Positions 33,004 to 42,093 of a stretch of 64,000 nt of DNA are shown piece after piece. Source of the stretch: Cellulosimicrobium cellulans (GTDB lineage: Bacteria; Actinomycetota; Actinomycetes; Actinomycetales; Cellulomonadaceae). The stretch covers positions 62,001 to 126,000 of the forward strand of contig NZ_BJNZ01000007.1 of the NCBI RefSeq assembly GCF_006539945.1, written 5' to 3'. The notes below the pieces were generated by a model. It had not been told where the DNA came from, made no database searches, and saw nothing but the letters and a program-made list of their open reading frames with translations. Every line of letters starts with the position of its first letter. Within the stretch, counting starts at the first letter, position 1. The position numbers and the translations under genes were made by a program.

Positions 33004-34524
33004 ATGCTCGTGACCCTCGCCGCGACGGCGTCCCCGGGGACGCTCGACGACGCCACCGACCTCGGGTTCCTGCTGCACAAGCACCCGGACCGCGCGCAGG
33101 TGTTCGACCTGCCCGTGGGCCGCGCGCACGTGTTCTACCCCGAGGCGACGGTGGAGCGGTGCGAGGTCGCGCTGCTGCTCGAGGTCGACCCGGTGGGGAT
33201 CGTGCGGAACAAGCGCTTCGGCGGCGGTGACGCCTTCGCGCTCGCGCAGTACGTCAACGACCGCCCGTACGCGGCGTCGTCGATGGTCGCCGTCGCGCTG
33301 GGCAAGGTGTTCGCGACGGCGATGGCGGGCCGGTGCGACGCCCGGCCGGACCTCCCCGACGTCGAGCTCCCGCTCGACGTGCACGTCCCGTCCCTGCCCT
33401 GCCGCGGTGGCGCCGACCTGGCACGCCGGCTCTTCGAGCCGCTGGGCTGGCGCGTGACCGCGAACGCGGAGCCGCTCGACCCCACCGTCCCGGCATGGGG
33501 CGCCTCGCGGTACGTGGACCTGCGCCTGCGTGGCACGCGCCGGCTCGCCGACGCGCTCGCGCAGCTCTACGTGCTGCTGCCCGTGCTCGACGACGCGAAG
33601 CACTACTGGGTCTCCACGGACGAGGTGGACAAGCTCGTGCGCGCGGGCGGCGGGTGGCTCGCCGACCACCCCGAGCGCGCGCAGATCCTGCGCCGCTACC
33701 TCGCGCACCAGCGCCGCTACGTCGAGGACGCGACGGCGCGCCTCGCCGCGCTCGACGGCGCCGCGCCCGCGCAGGAGCAGGGCGTGCCCGACGACGGGGA
33801 CTCGCCCGACGGCGCGGCGTCACCCGAGGCGGACGCGGCGGGGCCGCCGCTCGCCCGGCAGCGCGCGGACGCGGTGCTCGGGGTGCTGCACGAGGTCGGC
33901 GCGCGGACCGTCGTCGACCTCGGCTGCGGGGAGGGCGCGCTCCTGCGCCGCCTCGCCGCCGACCGGACGTTCACGCGCGTCCTCGGCACCGACGTCTCGG
34001 CGCGCGAGCTCGAGCGCGCGGCCGCGCGGCTGCGCCTGCACGACGCGAGCGACGCCGAGCGCGAGCGTGTGCGCCTGCTCCAGTCGTCCCTCACCTACAC
34101 CGACGACCGGGTCACGGGGTTCGACGCCGCGGTGCTCATGGAGGTCGTCGAGCACGTCGACCCGTCGCGCCTCGACGCGCTGGCGCACGCGGTGCTGGGG
34201 CACGCGCGTCCGCGCGTCGTCGTCGTCACGACGCCCAACGCGGAGTACAACGTGCACTACCCGAACCTCCTGGACGGGCCGGGCGGCAGCCGGGTGCGGC
34301 ACCCCGACCACCGGTTCGAGTGGACGCGCGCGGAGCTGCGCGCGTGGGCCGGCGTCGTCGCGGACCGGTACGGGTACGCGGTCGAGCACCGCGACGTCGG
34401 GCCGCTCGCGCCGGACGTCGGGGCGCCCACCCAGATGGTGGTCCTCACGCTGGACGGGGCCGCCCCGCCCGGCGGGGCGGCCGCGGCAGGTTCCGGCACG
34501 CACGACGGAGGGGAGGCGCGATGA
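33004..34524 (+). CDS. hen1: bacterial Hen1 3'-terminal RNA ribose 2'-O-methyltransferase
   Basis: 506 residues. The N-terminal half (MLVTLAATASPGTLDDATDLGFLLHKHPDRAQVF) is the Hen1-N domain that activates the Pnkp ligase. The C-terminal half is the methyltransferase: TVVDLGCGEGALLRRLA, LMEVVEHVDPSRL with metal-binding Glu/His, and RHPDHRFEWTRAE with the remaining His. It marks the 3' end of a broken RNA with 2'-O-methyl before ligation. ATG at 33004 preferred over 32995 because the family begins ML-TL. Stop overlaps the pnkp start as ATGA. Confidence 0.95.
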   Translation: MLVTLAATASPGTLDDATDLGFLLHKHPDRAQVFDLPVGRAHVFYPEATVERCEVALLLEVDPVGIVRNKRFGGGDAFALAQYVNDRPYAASSMVAVALGKVFATAMAGRCDARPDLPDVELPLDVHVPSLPCRGGADLARRLFEPLGWRVTANAEPLDPTVPAWGASRYVDLRLRGTRRLADALAQLYVLLPVLDDAKHYWVSTDEVDKLVRAGGGWLADHPERAQILRRYLAHQRRYVEDATARLAALDGAAPAQEQGVPDDGDSPDGAASPEADAAGPPLARQRADAVLGVLHEVGARTVVDLGCGEGALLRRLAADRTFTRVLGTDVSARELERAAARLRLHDASDAERERVRLLQSSLTYTDDRVTGFDAAVLMEVVEHVDPSRLDALAHAVLGHARPRVVVVTTPNAEYNVHYPNLLDGPGGSRVRHPDHRFEWTRAELRAWAGVVADRYGYAVEHRDVGPLAPDVGAPTQMVVLTLDGAAPPGGAAAAGSGTHDGGEAR

Positions 34525-37247
34525 GCGAGCACACGACCGAGCAGGCCACCGAGCGGGCCACCGAGCGGACGGCTGACCGCGCGACGGCGACGCGCGACCT
34601 GCGCGTCCCCGCGTCGAGCCTCGTGGTGCTCGTCGGGGTCTCCGGATCCGGGAAGTCGACGTTCGCGCGCGAGCACTTCGGCCCGTACGAGACCGTCTCG
34701 TCCGACGTGTGCCGCGGCCTCGTGTCGAACGACGAGAACGAGCAGGCGGCCACCACGGCCGCGTTCGAGGTGCTGGAGACGATCGTGTCCAAGCGTCTCG
34801 AGGCGAACCTGCTCACCGTCGTCGACGCGACGAACGTGCAGCGCGAGGCCCGCAAGACGCTCGTCGCCCTCGCGCGCGCCCACGACGTGCTGCCCGTCGC
34901 GATCGTCCTCGACGTGCCGGAGAAGGTCGCCGTCGAGCGCAACGCGGCGCGCGCGGACCGCGGGTTCGGCGCGCACGTGGTGAAGCGGCAGAGGGCGGCG
35001 CTGCGGTCGTCGCTCAAGAGCCTCCAGCGCGAGGGGTTCCGCACCGTGCACGTGCTGCGCGGGGAGCAGGAGGTCGCGGCGGCACGTGTCGTGCGCACGC
35101 CGCTGCTCACCGACCGTCGCGACGAGCACGGCCCGTTCGACGCGATCGGCGACGTGCACGGCTGCCTCGACGAGCTGGTGACCCTGCTCGGCGAGCTGGG
35201 CTACGCCGTCGTGCGCGACGACGCGGGCCGGCCCGTCGACGCCGCCCACCCCGAGGGCCGGCGCGCGATCTTCCTCGGCGACCTCGTCGACCGGGGCCCC
35301 GACTCCCCGGGCGTGCTGCGGCTCGCGATGGGCATGGTCCGCGCGGGGCACGCGCTCGCGGTGCCGGGCAACCACGAGCACAAGCTGGTGCGCGCGCTCG
35401 GCGGGCGCGACGTCAAGGTCTCCCACGGTCTCGAGACGACGCTCGCCCAGCTCGCCGAGGAGCCCGAGGAGTTCCGCCGCGAGGTCGAGTCGTTCTGCCG
35501 CGACCTCGTGTCCCACCTCGTGCTCGACGACGGCCGCCTCGTCGTCGCGCACGCGGGACTCAAGGAGTCCTACCAGGGCCGGGCGTCGGGCCGGGTGCGG
35601 AGCTTCGCGCTCTACGGCGACACCACGGGCGAGACCGACGAGTTCGGGCTGCCCGTGCGCTACCCGTGGGCAGAGGACTACCGGGGCCGCGCGACGGTCC
35701 TCTACGGGCACACGCCGACGCCCGAGGCCGAGTGGGTCAACAACACGATGTGCCTCGACACGGGGTGCGTGTTCGGCGGGAAGCTCTCCGCGCTGCGCTA
35801 CCCCGAGAAGGAGGTCGTGCAGGTCCCGGCCGCGCGCGAGTACTACGCGCCCGCGCGCCCGTTCCTGCCCGACGGCACGGTGGACACCGGAGCGGGCGCG
35901 CGCGAGACCGACCTGCTCTCCGTGGCCGACGTGCTCGGGCGCCGCGTCGTCGAGACCTCGACGCACGGGCGCGTGACCGTCGGCGAGGAGCAGGCGGCGG
36001 GCGCGCTGGAGGTCATGAGCCGGTTCGCCGTCGACCCGCGCCTGCTGCTGTACCTGCCGCCGACCATGAGCCCGGTCGCGACCTCGACCCTGCCCGGCCT
36101 GCTCGAGCACCCCGACGGCGCGTTCGCCGCGTACGCGCGCGACGGCGTCGACCGGGTCGTGTGCGAGGAGAAGCACATGGGCTCGCGCGCGGTCCTGCTC
36201 GTCGCGCGCGACGCGGGGCCGGACGGCTCGCGCGTCGTCGCCGAGCGGTTCGGCATCGAGGCGCCCGGCGCGGTGCACACGCGCACGGGGCGGTCGTTCC
36301 TCGACGAGCCGACGACGGCGCTGCTGCTCGGGCGCGTCGCCGCGGCCCTCCAGGCGGCCGGGACGTGGGACGCGCTCGGCGCCGACTGGGTGCTGCTCGA
36401 CGCCGAGGTGCTCCCGTGGTCCCTCAAGGCCGACCAGCTCCTGCGTGACCAGTACGCGAGCGTCGGGGCAGCCGCGCGGGCCGTCATGCCGCCTGCGCTC
36501 GCGGCCCTGGCCGCCGCGGAGGCGCGCGGGGTGGACGTGGGCGAGCTCCGCCGTCGGACCGCGCGGCGCGCGACCGACGCGGAGCTGTTCGTCGAGTCCT
36601 ACCGGCGCTACCGGTGGGACACGGGGGTCGCCGTGCACGGCGAGGACGTCCGGGGCGCGGTCGACCCGCTGCGCGGCGTGCAGGTCGCGCCGTTCCAGGT
36701 GCTCGCGAGCGGGACGTCCGCGCGACCGGGGTCTGCGGAGGCGACCGGGACGACGTACGCCGAGCGCGACCACCTGTGGCACCTCGACGTCGCGGACGGC
36801 CTCGTCGCCGCCGACCCGGCGCTGTTCCGCACGACACGGCGCGTCGTCGTCGACCTCGCCGACGACGCGTCGCGTGCGGAGGGGACGGCGTGGTGGGAGG
36901 AGCTCACGGCGACGGGGGGAGAAGGCATGGTGGTCAAGCCGCTGGCCAACCTCGCGCGTCGACGCGGCGCGGCCGGGAAGGGTGGCGGGCTCGCCCAGCC
37001 GGGCCTCAAGGTCCGTGGCCGGGAGTATCTGCGCATCATCTACGGCCCCGAGTACACCGAGGAGCGCAACCTCGGACGGCTGCGCGAGCGGTCGCTCGGG
37101 CGCAAGCGCTCGCTCGCGCTGCGCGAGTACGCGCTCGGCCTCGAGGCGCTCGACCGCGTCGCGCGCGGCGAGCCGACGTGGCGCGTCCACGAGCCGGTCT
37201 TCGCCGTGCTCGCGCTGGAGTCGGAACCGGTCGACCCGCGGCTCTGA
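34521..37247 (+). CDS. pnkp: bacterial Pnkp (kinase-phosphatase-ligase RNA repair enzyme)
   Basis: 908 residues, slightly longer than the usual ~870. Three modules in order: 5'-OH kinase with Walker A VLVGVSGSGKST (about residues 34-45); calcineurin-like 2',3'-phosphatase with IGDVHGCLDE, FLGDLVDRGPDS and PGNHEHKL; and the adenylyltransferase/ligase with nucleotidyl Lys in EEKHMGSRAVLL and later GEGMVVKPL. Together with Hen1 it heals and seals RNA cut by ribotoxins. First residues are a Thr/Ala/Glu-rich tail before the kinase. Confidence 0.96.
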   Translation: MSEHTTEQATERATERTADRATATRDLRVPASSLVVLVGVSGSGKSTFAREHFGPYETVSSDVCRGLVSNDENEQAATTAAFEVLETIVSKRLEANLLTVVDATNVQREARKTLVALARAHDVLPVAIVLDVPEKVAVERNAARADRGFGAHVVKRQRAALRSSLKSLQREGFRTVHVLRGEQEVAAARVVRTPLLTDRRDEHGPFDAIGDVHGCLDELVTLLGELGYAVVRDDAGRPVDAAHPEGRRAIFLGDLVDRGPDSPGVLRLAMGMVRAGHALAVPGNHEHKLVRALGGRDVKVSHGLETTLAQLAEEPEEFRREVESFCRDLVSHLVLDDGRLVVAHAGLKESYQGRASGRVRSFALYGDTTGETDEFGLPVRYPWAEDYRGRATVLYGHTPTPEAEWVNNTMCLDTGCVFGGKLSALRYPEKEVVQVPAAREYYAPARPFLPDGTVDTGAGARETDLLSVADVLGRRVVETSTHGRVTVGEEQAAGALEVMSRFAVDPRLLLYLPPTMSPVATSTLPGLLEHPDGAFAAYARDGVDRVVCEEKHMGSRAVLLVARDAGPDGSRVVAERFGIEAPGAVHTRTGRSFLDEPTTALLLGRVAAALQAAGTWDALGADWVLLDAEVLPWSLKADQLLRDQYASVGAAARAVMPPALAALAAAEARGVDVGELRRRTARRATDAELFVESYRRYRWDTGVAVHGEDVRGAVDPLRGVQVAPFQVLASGTSARPGSAEATGTTYAERDHLWHLDVADGLVAADPALFRTTRRVVVDLADDASRAEGTAWWEELTATGGEGMVVKPLANLARRRGAAGKGGGLAQPGLKVRGREYLRIIYGPEYTEERNLGRLRERSLGRKRSLALREYALGLEALDRVARGEPTWRVHEPVFAVLALESEPVDPRL

Positions 37248-37276
37248 CTGCCCGCGTCGTCCCCCGTCGCGGGCAG
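37248..37276 (+). terminator. terminator of the hen1-pnkp operon
   Basis: CTGCCCGCG (37248-37256) pairs perfectly with CGCGGGCAG (37268-37276) directly after the pnkp stop codon. Confidence 0.75.
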
Positions 37277-37292
37277 GGTCTCGTCACGCGGC

Positions 37293-37311
37293 TTAGGTTC
37301 GCCTATCCTGA
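37293..37311 (+). promoter_or_regulatory. IdeR/DtxR-type iron box over the ECF promoter
   Basis: TTAGGTTCGCCTATCCTGA matches the DtxR/IdeR consensus at 16 of 19 positions by my count. It contains TATCCT (37304-37309), a good -10 box only 7 bp before the GTG of the ECF ATPase gene, suggesting a leaderless transcript whose promoter would be fully covered by the repressor. Confidence 0.75.
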
Positions 37312-37316
37312 GCCGC

Positions 37317-39137
37317 GTGATCGCGGACGAGACGTCGAACGGCACCCCGCAGCCGCTGCTCGCGGTGCGGGGCGTGAGCGTCCGGTACCACGAGCACGAC
37401 CCCGCGGGACCCGGCGCGGACCCCGCGACGCGCGTGGCCGGACACCCGACGCCGGACGACGTCACGTTCGACGTGCGGCCCGGCGAGGCGGTGCTGCTGC
37501 TCGGCCCGTCGGGCTGCGGCAAGTCGACGCTCGCGCTCGCGACGAACGGGCTCGTCCCGCACGTCGTCGGGGCGGACCTGGAGGGAGCGGTCCGCGTGCG
37601 CGGCCGGTCCACGGCCGACGCGACGCCGCCCGAGCTGTCGCGCGACGTCGCGATGGTCTTCCAGGACCCCGACGCCCAGGTGGTCACGGGCACGCTGCTC
37701 GACGAGGTGTGCTTCGGCCCCGAGAACCTGCGCCTGCCGGTCGACGACGTGCTCGCCCGCGCCGAGGACGCGCTGCGCCGGGTCGGCCTGTGGGAGCGTC
37801 GCGACGACGACCCCGCCGTGCTCTCCGGCGGCGGCCGCCAGCGGCTCGCGATCGCGTGCGCGCTCGCCCTCGGGTCCCCGCTCCTCGTGCTCGACGAGCC
37901 GACGGCGAACCTCGACCCGCAGGGCACCGAGGAGGTCTACGCGGTGCTGCGGGACGTCGTGGCACGCGGCGACCGCGCGGTGCTCCTCGTCGAGCACGAC
38001 CTCGACGCCGCGGTGTCGCTCGTCGACCGGGTCGTCGTGCTCGACGGCGCCGGGAGGCTCGCCCACGACGGCCCCGTGCGTGAGGTGCTGGGTGAGCGGG
38101 CCGAGGCGCTCGCTGCGCTGGGCGTCTGGCTGCCCACCGCGACGCTCGCCGCGCTCCGGCTGCGCGCCGCGGGCGTGCACCTCGACCCCGTGCCGCTCGC
38201 CCCCGACGAGCTGGGGACCGCCCTGGCGGGCGTGACGCACCTGCCCGACGCGTCCCCGCGCCCGCGCGAGCCCGGACCGGCCGCGCCCGAGCCGGTGCTC
38301 GTCGTCGACCGCGTGACGCTACGACGTGGCGACCGCCGGGGGCGCGGCGCGACGACCGTGCTGCGCGACGTGTCGCTCGCGGTCGCGCCCGGCGAGCTCG
38401 TCGCCGTCGTCGGCGCCAACGGCGCGGGCAAGACGACGCTCGCGCAGCTCGCCGCGGGCGTGCTGCGGCCGCGCCGCGGGACGCTCGACGGCCGCGTGAC
38501 CGTGACGGGCCTCGACCCGACCCGCGCCGACCCGCGCGAGCTCTCCCGGCACGTCGGGTTCGTCTTCCAGAACCCCGAGCACCAGCTCGTCACGTCGCGC
38601 GTCGACGACGAGCTCGCGCTCGGCCTGCGCGTGCGCGGCGTGCCCGACGACGAGGTCGCGGCGCGCGTCGAGGACGTGCTGCGCCGGTTCGGTCTCGCCG
38701 ACCTGCGCGACCGGCACCCGTTCCTCCTGTCCGGCGGGCAGAAGCGGCGCCTGTCGGTGGGCACCGCGATCGTGTGCCGCCCCGAGGTCCTCGTGCTCGA
38801 CGAGCCGACGTACGGACAGGACCGCGAGCGCGCCGCGGAGCTGTTGGACCTGCTCACCGACCTGCACCGCGACGGGACGGCGGTCGTCGTCGTGAGCCAC
38901 GACATGCAGCTCGTCGCGGAGCACGCGACGCGTGTCGTGGCGCTCGCGGACGGGAGCGTCGTCGCCGACGGCCCCCCGGGCGACGTCCTGGCCGACGAGG
39001 CCGTGCTGCACCGCGCCGGCCTGCGCACGCCACCGCTCGCGCGCGCGACCCGGCACCTGACCGACCCCGCGTGGCGGCGCGTCGCGCGCCTCGCGGACCT
39101 GCCGGTCGCGCCCGTCCCCGCGGGGGTCGGGGCATGA
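37317..39137 (+). CDS. ECF transporter ATPase, two fused ATP-binding domains
   Basis: 606 residues with two ABC domains in one chain. Domain 1: Walker A LLGPSGCGKST, MVFQDPDAQ, signature LSGGGRQRLAIA, Walker B LLVLDEPTANLD. Domain 2: VVGANGAGKTT, FVFQNPEHQL, LSGGQKRRLSVG, VLVLDEPTYGQD. This fused EcfA arrangement is usual in actinobacteria. It powers vitamin- or metal-ligand uptake with EcfT and the S protein downstream. GTG start right behind the iron box; no ribosome site, consistent with leaderless translation. EcfT start overlaps the stop as ATGA. Confidence 0.92.
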   Translation: MIADETSNGTPQPLLAVRGVSVRYHEHDPAGPGADPATRVAGHPTPDDVTFDVRPGEAVLLLGPSGCGKSTLALATNGLVPHVVGADLEGAVRVRGRSTADATPPELSRDVAMVFQDPDAQVVTGTLLDEVCFGPENLRLPVDDVLARAEDALRRVGLWERRDDDPAVLSGGGRQRLAIACALALGSPLLVLDEPTANLDPQGTEEVYAVLRDVVARGDRAVLLVEHDLDAAVSLVDRVVVLDGAGRLAHDGPVREVLGERAEALAALGVWLPTATLAALRLRAAGVHLDPVPLAPDELGTALAGVTHLPDASPRPREPGPAAPEPVLVVDRVTLRRGDRRGRGATTVLRDVSLAVAPGELVAVVGANGAGKTTLAQLAAGVLRPRRGTLDGRVTVTGLDPTRADPRELSRHVGFVFQNPEHQLVTSRVDDELALGLRVRGVPDDEVAARVEDVLRRFGLADLRDRHPFLLSGGQKRRLSVGTAIVCRPEVLVLDEPTYGQDRERAAELLDLLTDLHRDGTAVVVVSHDMQLVAEHATRVVALADGSVVADGPPGDVLADEAVLHRAGLRTPPLARATRHLTDPAWRRVARLADLPVAPVPAGVGA

Positions 39138-39982
39138 GCGCGAGCGCGCTCGACGCCCGGACCCGCCGTGCGCGCGCGACGCCGGACGACGCGCGCGGCC
39201 GGTTCGCCGGCCCGGCATGGGACCTGCGCACCTACGACCCGCTCGTCACGGCCTTCGGCCCGCTCCCCGTGGTCGTGTGGGTGTTCACGACCCGCGACCT
39301 GCTGAACCCGGCGCTCGTCGGGCTCGCGGCGCTCCTCGTCATCCTCGTCATGGTCCGCCCGCCGCGGCGCGTCGTCGCGGTCCTGCTGCTCGGCCTGCCG
39401 GCGCTCGCCGCCGTCATGACGGTGTCGTTCGGCGTGCTCACCGACCCGCGCGACGTCGACGGCACGACGCTGCTCGCGACCGTCGGCCCGTTCCACCTGT
39501 GGTCGGGTGCGCTCGAGACCGGGCTCGCGACGAGCCTGCGCACGTGCGCGCTCCTGCTGCTCGTGCTCGTCGGTGGGCTGTCGACGACCGGGCAGGACGT
39601 CGTCCGCGCCCTGGTCCAGCAGCTCCGCGTGCCGTACCGCGTGGGATACGCGGCGCTCGCCGCGCTGCGGTTCGTCCCGCGCTTCGGCCACGAGCTCGAG
39701 GTGATCCGCGCGGCGCACCGCGTGCGCGGCGTCGACCACGGGCGCGGGCCCGTCGCGGCCGCCCGGCGCCGGCTCGGCTACGCGGTCCCGCTCCTCGCGG
39801 GCGGCATCCGGCACGGCGAGCGCGTCTCGCTCGCCATGGAGGCGCGCGGGTTCGGCGCGCACGCGACCCGCACCGAGCGCGTCCTCGTGCCGTTCCGCGT
39901 GCGCGACGTCGTCTTCCTCCTCGCGACGTGGGGCGTCGCGGCGGGCATCGCGCTCGTGGTGGTGCCCGCGCTGACCGGCTGA
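39134..39982 (+). CDS. ecfT: ECF transporter transmembrane protein EcfT
   Basis: 282 residues, five or six hydrophobic helices (about 45-60, 64-80, 85-105, 135-155, 250-280). CbiQ/EcfT-type coupling region is seen in LAALRFVPRFGHELEVIRAAHRVRG and GGIRHGERVSLAMEARGFGA, including the Ala-Arg-Gly motif that contacts the ATPases. Starts within the ATPase stop (ATGA). It ends 61 nt before the S component. Confidence 0.9.
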   Translation: MSASALDARTRRARATPDDARGRFAGPAWDLRTYDPLVTAFGPLPVVVWVFTTRDLLNPALVGLAALLVILVMVRPPRRVVAVLLLGLPALAAVMTVSFGVLTDPRDVDGTTLLATVGPFHLWSGALETGLATSLRTCALLLLVLVGGLSTTGQDVVRALVQQLRVPYRVGYAALAALRFVPRFGHELEVIRAAHRVRGVDHGRGPVAAARRRLGYAVPLLAGGIRHGERVSLAMEARGFGAHATRTERVLVPFRVRDVVFLLATWGVAAGIALVVVPALTG

Positions 39983-40043
39983 CCGCCGCCCGACCGCCCG
40001 CCTCCCCGCACCCGCCCTGACCCTCGACGCCTCGGAGCCCACG

Positions 40044-40667
40044 ATGCCCAGCACCACCCGCCGTCAGTCCCTCACCACGCGCTACCTCATGACGTGCGCG
40101 GCGATCGGCGCCGCGACGGGCGTGCTGCTCGTCCCCGCGAACTTCGTCGCGGCCGCGCTCGCCTCGACCGTGCCCGTGCTCTACTCCGCGATGCTCGGCC
40201 TGTGGATCGTCGGGCCCGTGCTCGCGCTCGCCCTCGTGCGCCGACCCGGCGCCGCGGTGCTCACCATGCTCGTCGCGGGCGTCATCAGCTCCGCGTCGCC
40301 GCTCGGGGCGTCGTCGATCCTCACGTGCCTCATGGTGGGCGCGGCGCTCGAGGTCGCGTTCCTCGTCACGCTCTACCGCGTGTGGGCGCCGTGGTTGTTC
40401 TACGTCGCGACGTTCGTCTTCTCCGCGCTGTACACGTGGTCGGCGTTCGTCGCCTTCGACGCGGCCTCCATGGCGCCGGTCGTGCAGGTGCTCATCGTGG
40501 CGCTCATGATGGCGAGCTCGCTCGTGGGGACGTGGGCAGGACTGCTGCTCGCCCGTCGTCTCGAGCGCGCGGGCGTCGCGCGTGGGCTCGCGCCGGCACG
40601 GCGCGTGGTCGCAGCCGACGCCGGGGTGGTGGTCGAGGGCTCGCCCGCGGCGGCCGGTCAGGGCTGA
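40044..40667 (+). CDS. ECF transporter S (substrate-binding) component, YkoE-like
   Basis: 207 residues, about six hydrophobic helices and a soluble Val/Ala-rich tail. Sequence RYLMTCAAIGAATGVLLVPANFVAAAL and GVISSASPLGASSILTCLMVGAALEVAFLVTLYRVWA look like the YkoE group of S proteins, which elsewhere are linked to hydroxymethylpyrimidine/thiamine. The iron box upstream of the operon argues here for an iron-linked ligand such as haem or a siderophore. No TPP riboswitch is seen. Substrate therefore unsettled. Confidence 0.75.
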   Translation: MPSTTRRQSLTTRYLMTCAAIGAATGVLLVPANFVAAALASTVPVLYSAMLGLWIVGPVLALALVRRPGAAVLTMLVAGVISSASPLGASSILTCLMVGAALEVAFLVTLYRVWAPWLFYVATFVFSALYTWSAFVAFDAASMAPVVQVLIVALMMASSLVGTWAGLLLARRLERAGVARGLAPARRVVAADAGVVVEGSPAAAGQG

Positions 40668-40683
40668 GCGGCTATCCTCAGCC
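40662..40683. terminator. hairpin at the end of the ECF operon
   Basis: GGCTGA (40662-40667, containing the stop of the S gene) pairs with TCAGCC (40678-40683, containing the stop of the opposite-strand gene) with a ten-base loop GCGGCTATCC. It serves the convergent ends of both genes. Confidence 0.55.
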
Positions 40684-40959
40684 GCCCAGGAACGCGTTCA
40701 TCGCGAGCACCGAGAACAGCACCGCGCCGGCCACGACGGCGACCGCGACGAGCCAGCCGTTCGCCCGCTCGACGGGCGGGACGTCCGGGCGCGGCGCAGG
40801 GCGGACCGTGCGTCGTCGGGCACCGCGGCCAGGGCGCGCGGTGAAGTGCAGGCCGCGCGCGGCCGCGCGGGCCGACGGCTGCTCGGAGGACCGGTCGGGG
40901 AACTTCTCGGGGAGCTGCTCGGGGAACGCCGCGTCCCGGGCGGGGCTGGGGGTCGTCAC
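40678..40959 (-). CDS. small single-helix membrane protein
   Basis: 93 residues, mostly charged and Pro/Arg-rich, ending in one membrane helix GWLVAVAVVAGAVLFSVLAMNAFLGG at the C-terminus. GTG start at 40957-40959 has a clear GGAGG five bases upstream. No domain recognised. Tail-anchored topology with the long basic part in the cytoplasm is likely. Confidence 0.55.
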   Translation of the reverse strand: MTTPSPARDAAFPEQLPEKFPDRSSEQPSARAAARGLHFTARPGRGARRRTVRPAPRPDVPPVERANGWLVAVAVVAGAVLFSVLAMNAFLGG

Positions 40960-41133
40960 GGTGGCCTCCGGAGGTCTCCGGCGCCGCAGGCCGACGCCGT
41001 GCCGCCAGTCTTCCCCCCGAGCCGCCTCGGGCGCGTCGGCCGTCCGGTGGATCCCGCGGTCCACCGGGGTGCGACCTCCGGATGACGAGGGGTGCCTCCT
41101 CATGGCCCGCGCGGGCGACGGCGCGCCCGGGAG

Positions 41134-41415
41134 TCAGCGGGGCGCGTTCTCCTGGTAGCGGGGTCGGCCGCCGCGGGCGGCGCGCTGGAGGTAGCGGACC
41201 TCGCGGAGCGCGACGGCGGCGGCGACGAGGAGCGGGAACCACGCCCAGACGCGGCCGCGGAGCACGAGCACGAGGCACGCGAGCGCGACGGCGATCCCGC
41301 CGAAGACGGTCGCGACGCTCGCCCAGCGCACGCCCGTGCGTACCTCGTCGGCCCGCTGCCACCAGCGCCGCAGGCGCTCGCCGACGCCGGGCCGCGGGCC
41401 CGGGGCGGTGCTCAC
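41134..41415 (-). CDS. small membrane protein coupled to TetR gene
   Basis: 93 residues, two hydrophobic helices (about 32-50 and 54-68), basic C-terminus RYLQRAARGGRPRYQENAPR. The GTG start at 41413-41415 overlaps the stop of the upstream TetR gene as GTGA, so translation is coupled. No domain recognised. Its pairing with TetR suggests it belongs to the same regulon as the ABC exporter. Confidence 0.6.
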   Translation of the reverse strand: MSTAPGPRPGVGERLRRWWQRADEVRTGVRWASVATVFGGIAVALACLVLVLRGRVWAWFPLLVAAAVALREVRYLQRAARGGRPRYQENAPR

Positions 41416-42059
41416 GGGCGCGCCTCGCGGGCGAGCGCGACACCCTCGATGCTGCGCACGGCCATGCGCAACGCGTCGGCGCGGGACATCTCGCCGTCGC
41501 CGGCCATGGACCAGGCGTTGAACAGCATCCACCACAGGGTGCGGACGATCCACGGGACGCTGAGCTGGTCGTCGACGACGCCGCTCTCCTGCCCGCGGCG
41601 CAGCAGCTCCCGGACGGGCTCCTCGGCGTCCTCGGCCTCCGCCCAGAACTCCGCCTCGCCCTCCGACATCTCGTTGAACAGGACCATGTACCAGGGGCCG
41701 AGGTCGAAGTACTCGAAGGCGAGGCGGCGCAGGGCCGCGGCAGGGCGGCCGTCATCGAGCCGGGCCGCGACGATCGCGGCGCGCGTGCGCTCGACGGCCT
41801 CGGCACCGATCGCCTCGACGAGGTCGGCGCGCTCGGGGAAGTAGCGGTGGAGCGTCGTGCGCCCGACCTGCGCGGCCTGGGCGACGTCGCCGAGCGACGC
41901 GGACTTGTCCGTGCTGAGCACCGCGACCGCGGCGTCGAGGATCGCGCGCCGCGTGCGGGCCCGCGCGCCGCTCTCCGGCGGCGCCCCGACGCCCGGCTCG
42001 CTGGGAGGCGGCGCCGGGGTGGCGTCTCGCGCGCTGGTTCGTGCCGTCACGCGGCCCAC
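41412..42059 (-). CDS. TetR-family repressor, divergent from ABC exporter
   Basis: 215 residues. TARTSARDATPAPPP linker, then helix-turn-helix RARTRRAILDAAVAVLSTDKSASLGDVAQAAQVGRTTLHRYFPERADLVEAI. The C-terminal helical part contains LAFEYFDLGPWYMVLFNEMSEGEAEFW, which may form the ligand pocket. GTG at 42057-42059 chosen because GGAGGG lies five bases before it; a GTG three codons later is the alternative. Most likely represses itself and the exporter through the palindrome at 42094-42119. Confidence 0.88.
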   Translation of the reverse strand: MGRVTARTSARDATPAPPPSEPGVGAPPESGARARTRRAILDAAVAVLSTDKSASLGDVAQAAQVGRTTLHRYFPERADLVEAIGAEAVERTRAAIVAARLDDGRPAAALRRLAFEYFDLGPWYMVLFNEMSEGEAEFWAEAEDAEEPVRELLRRGQESGVVDDQLSVPWIVRTLWWMLFNAWSMAGDGEMSRADALRMAVRSIEGVALAREARP

Positions 42060-42093
42060 GATAGCCCTCCTCGTGGTGGTACACCTCTTGCCT

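Noticed and set aside
33333-34520. A long plus-strand frame running from within hen1 into pnkp
   Set aside because: Only the part from the ATG at 34521 is the real pnkp; the preceding 400 codons are the wrong frame of hen1, Arg/Ala-rich without structure.
37260-37316. TPP riboswitch ahead of the YkoE-like ECF operon
   Set aside because: The upstream gap is 69 nt, filled by a terminator and an iron box; no THI-box sequence is seen.
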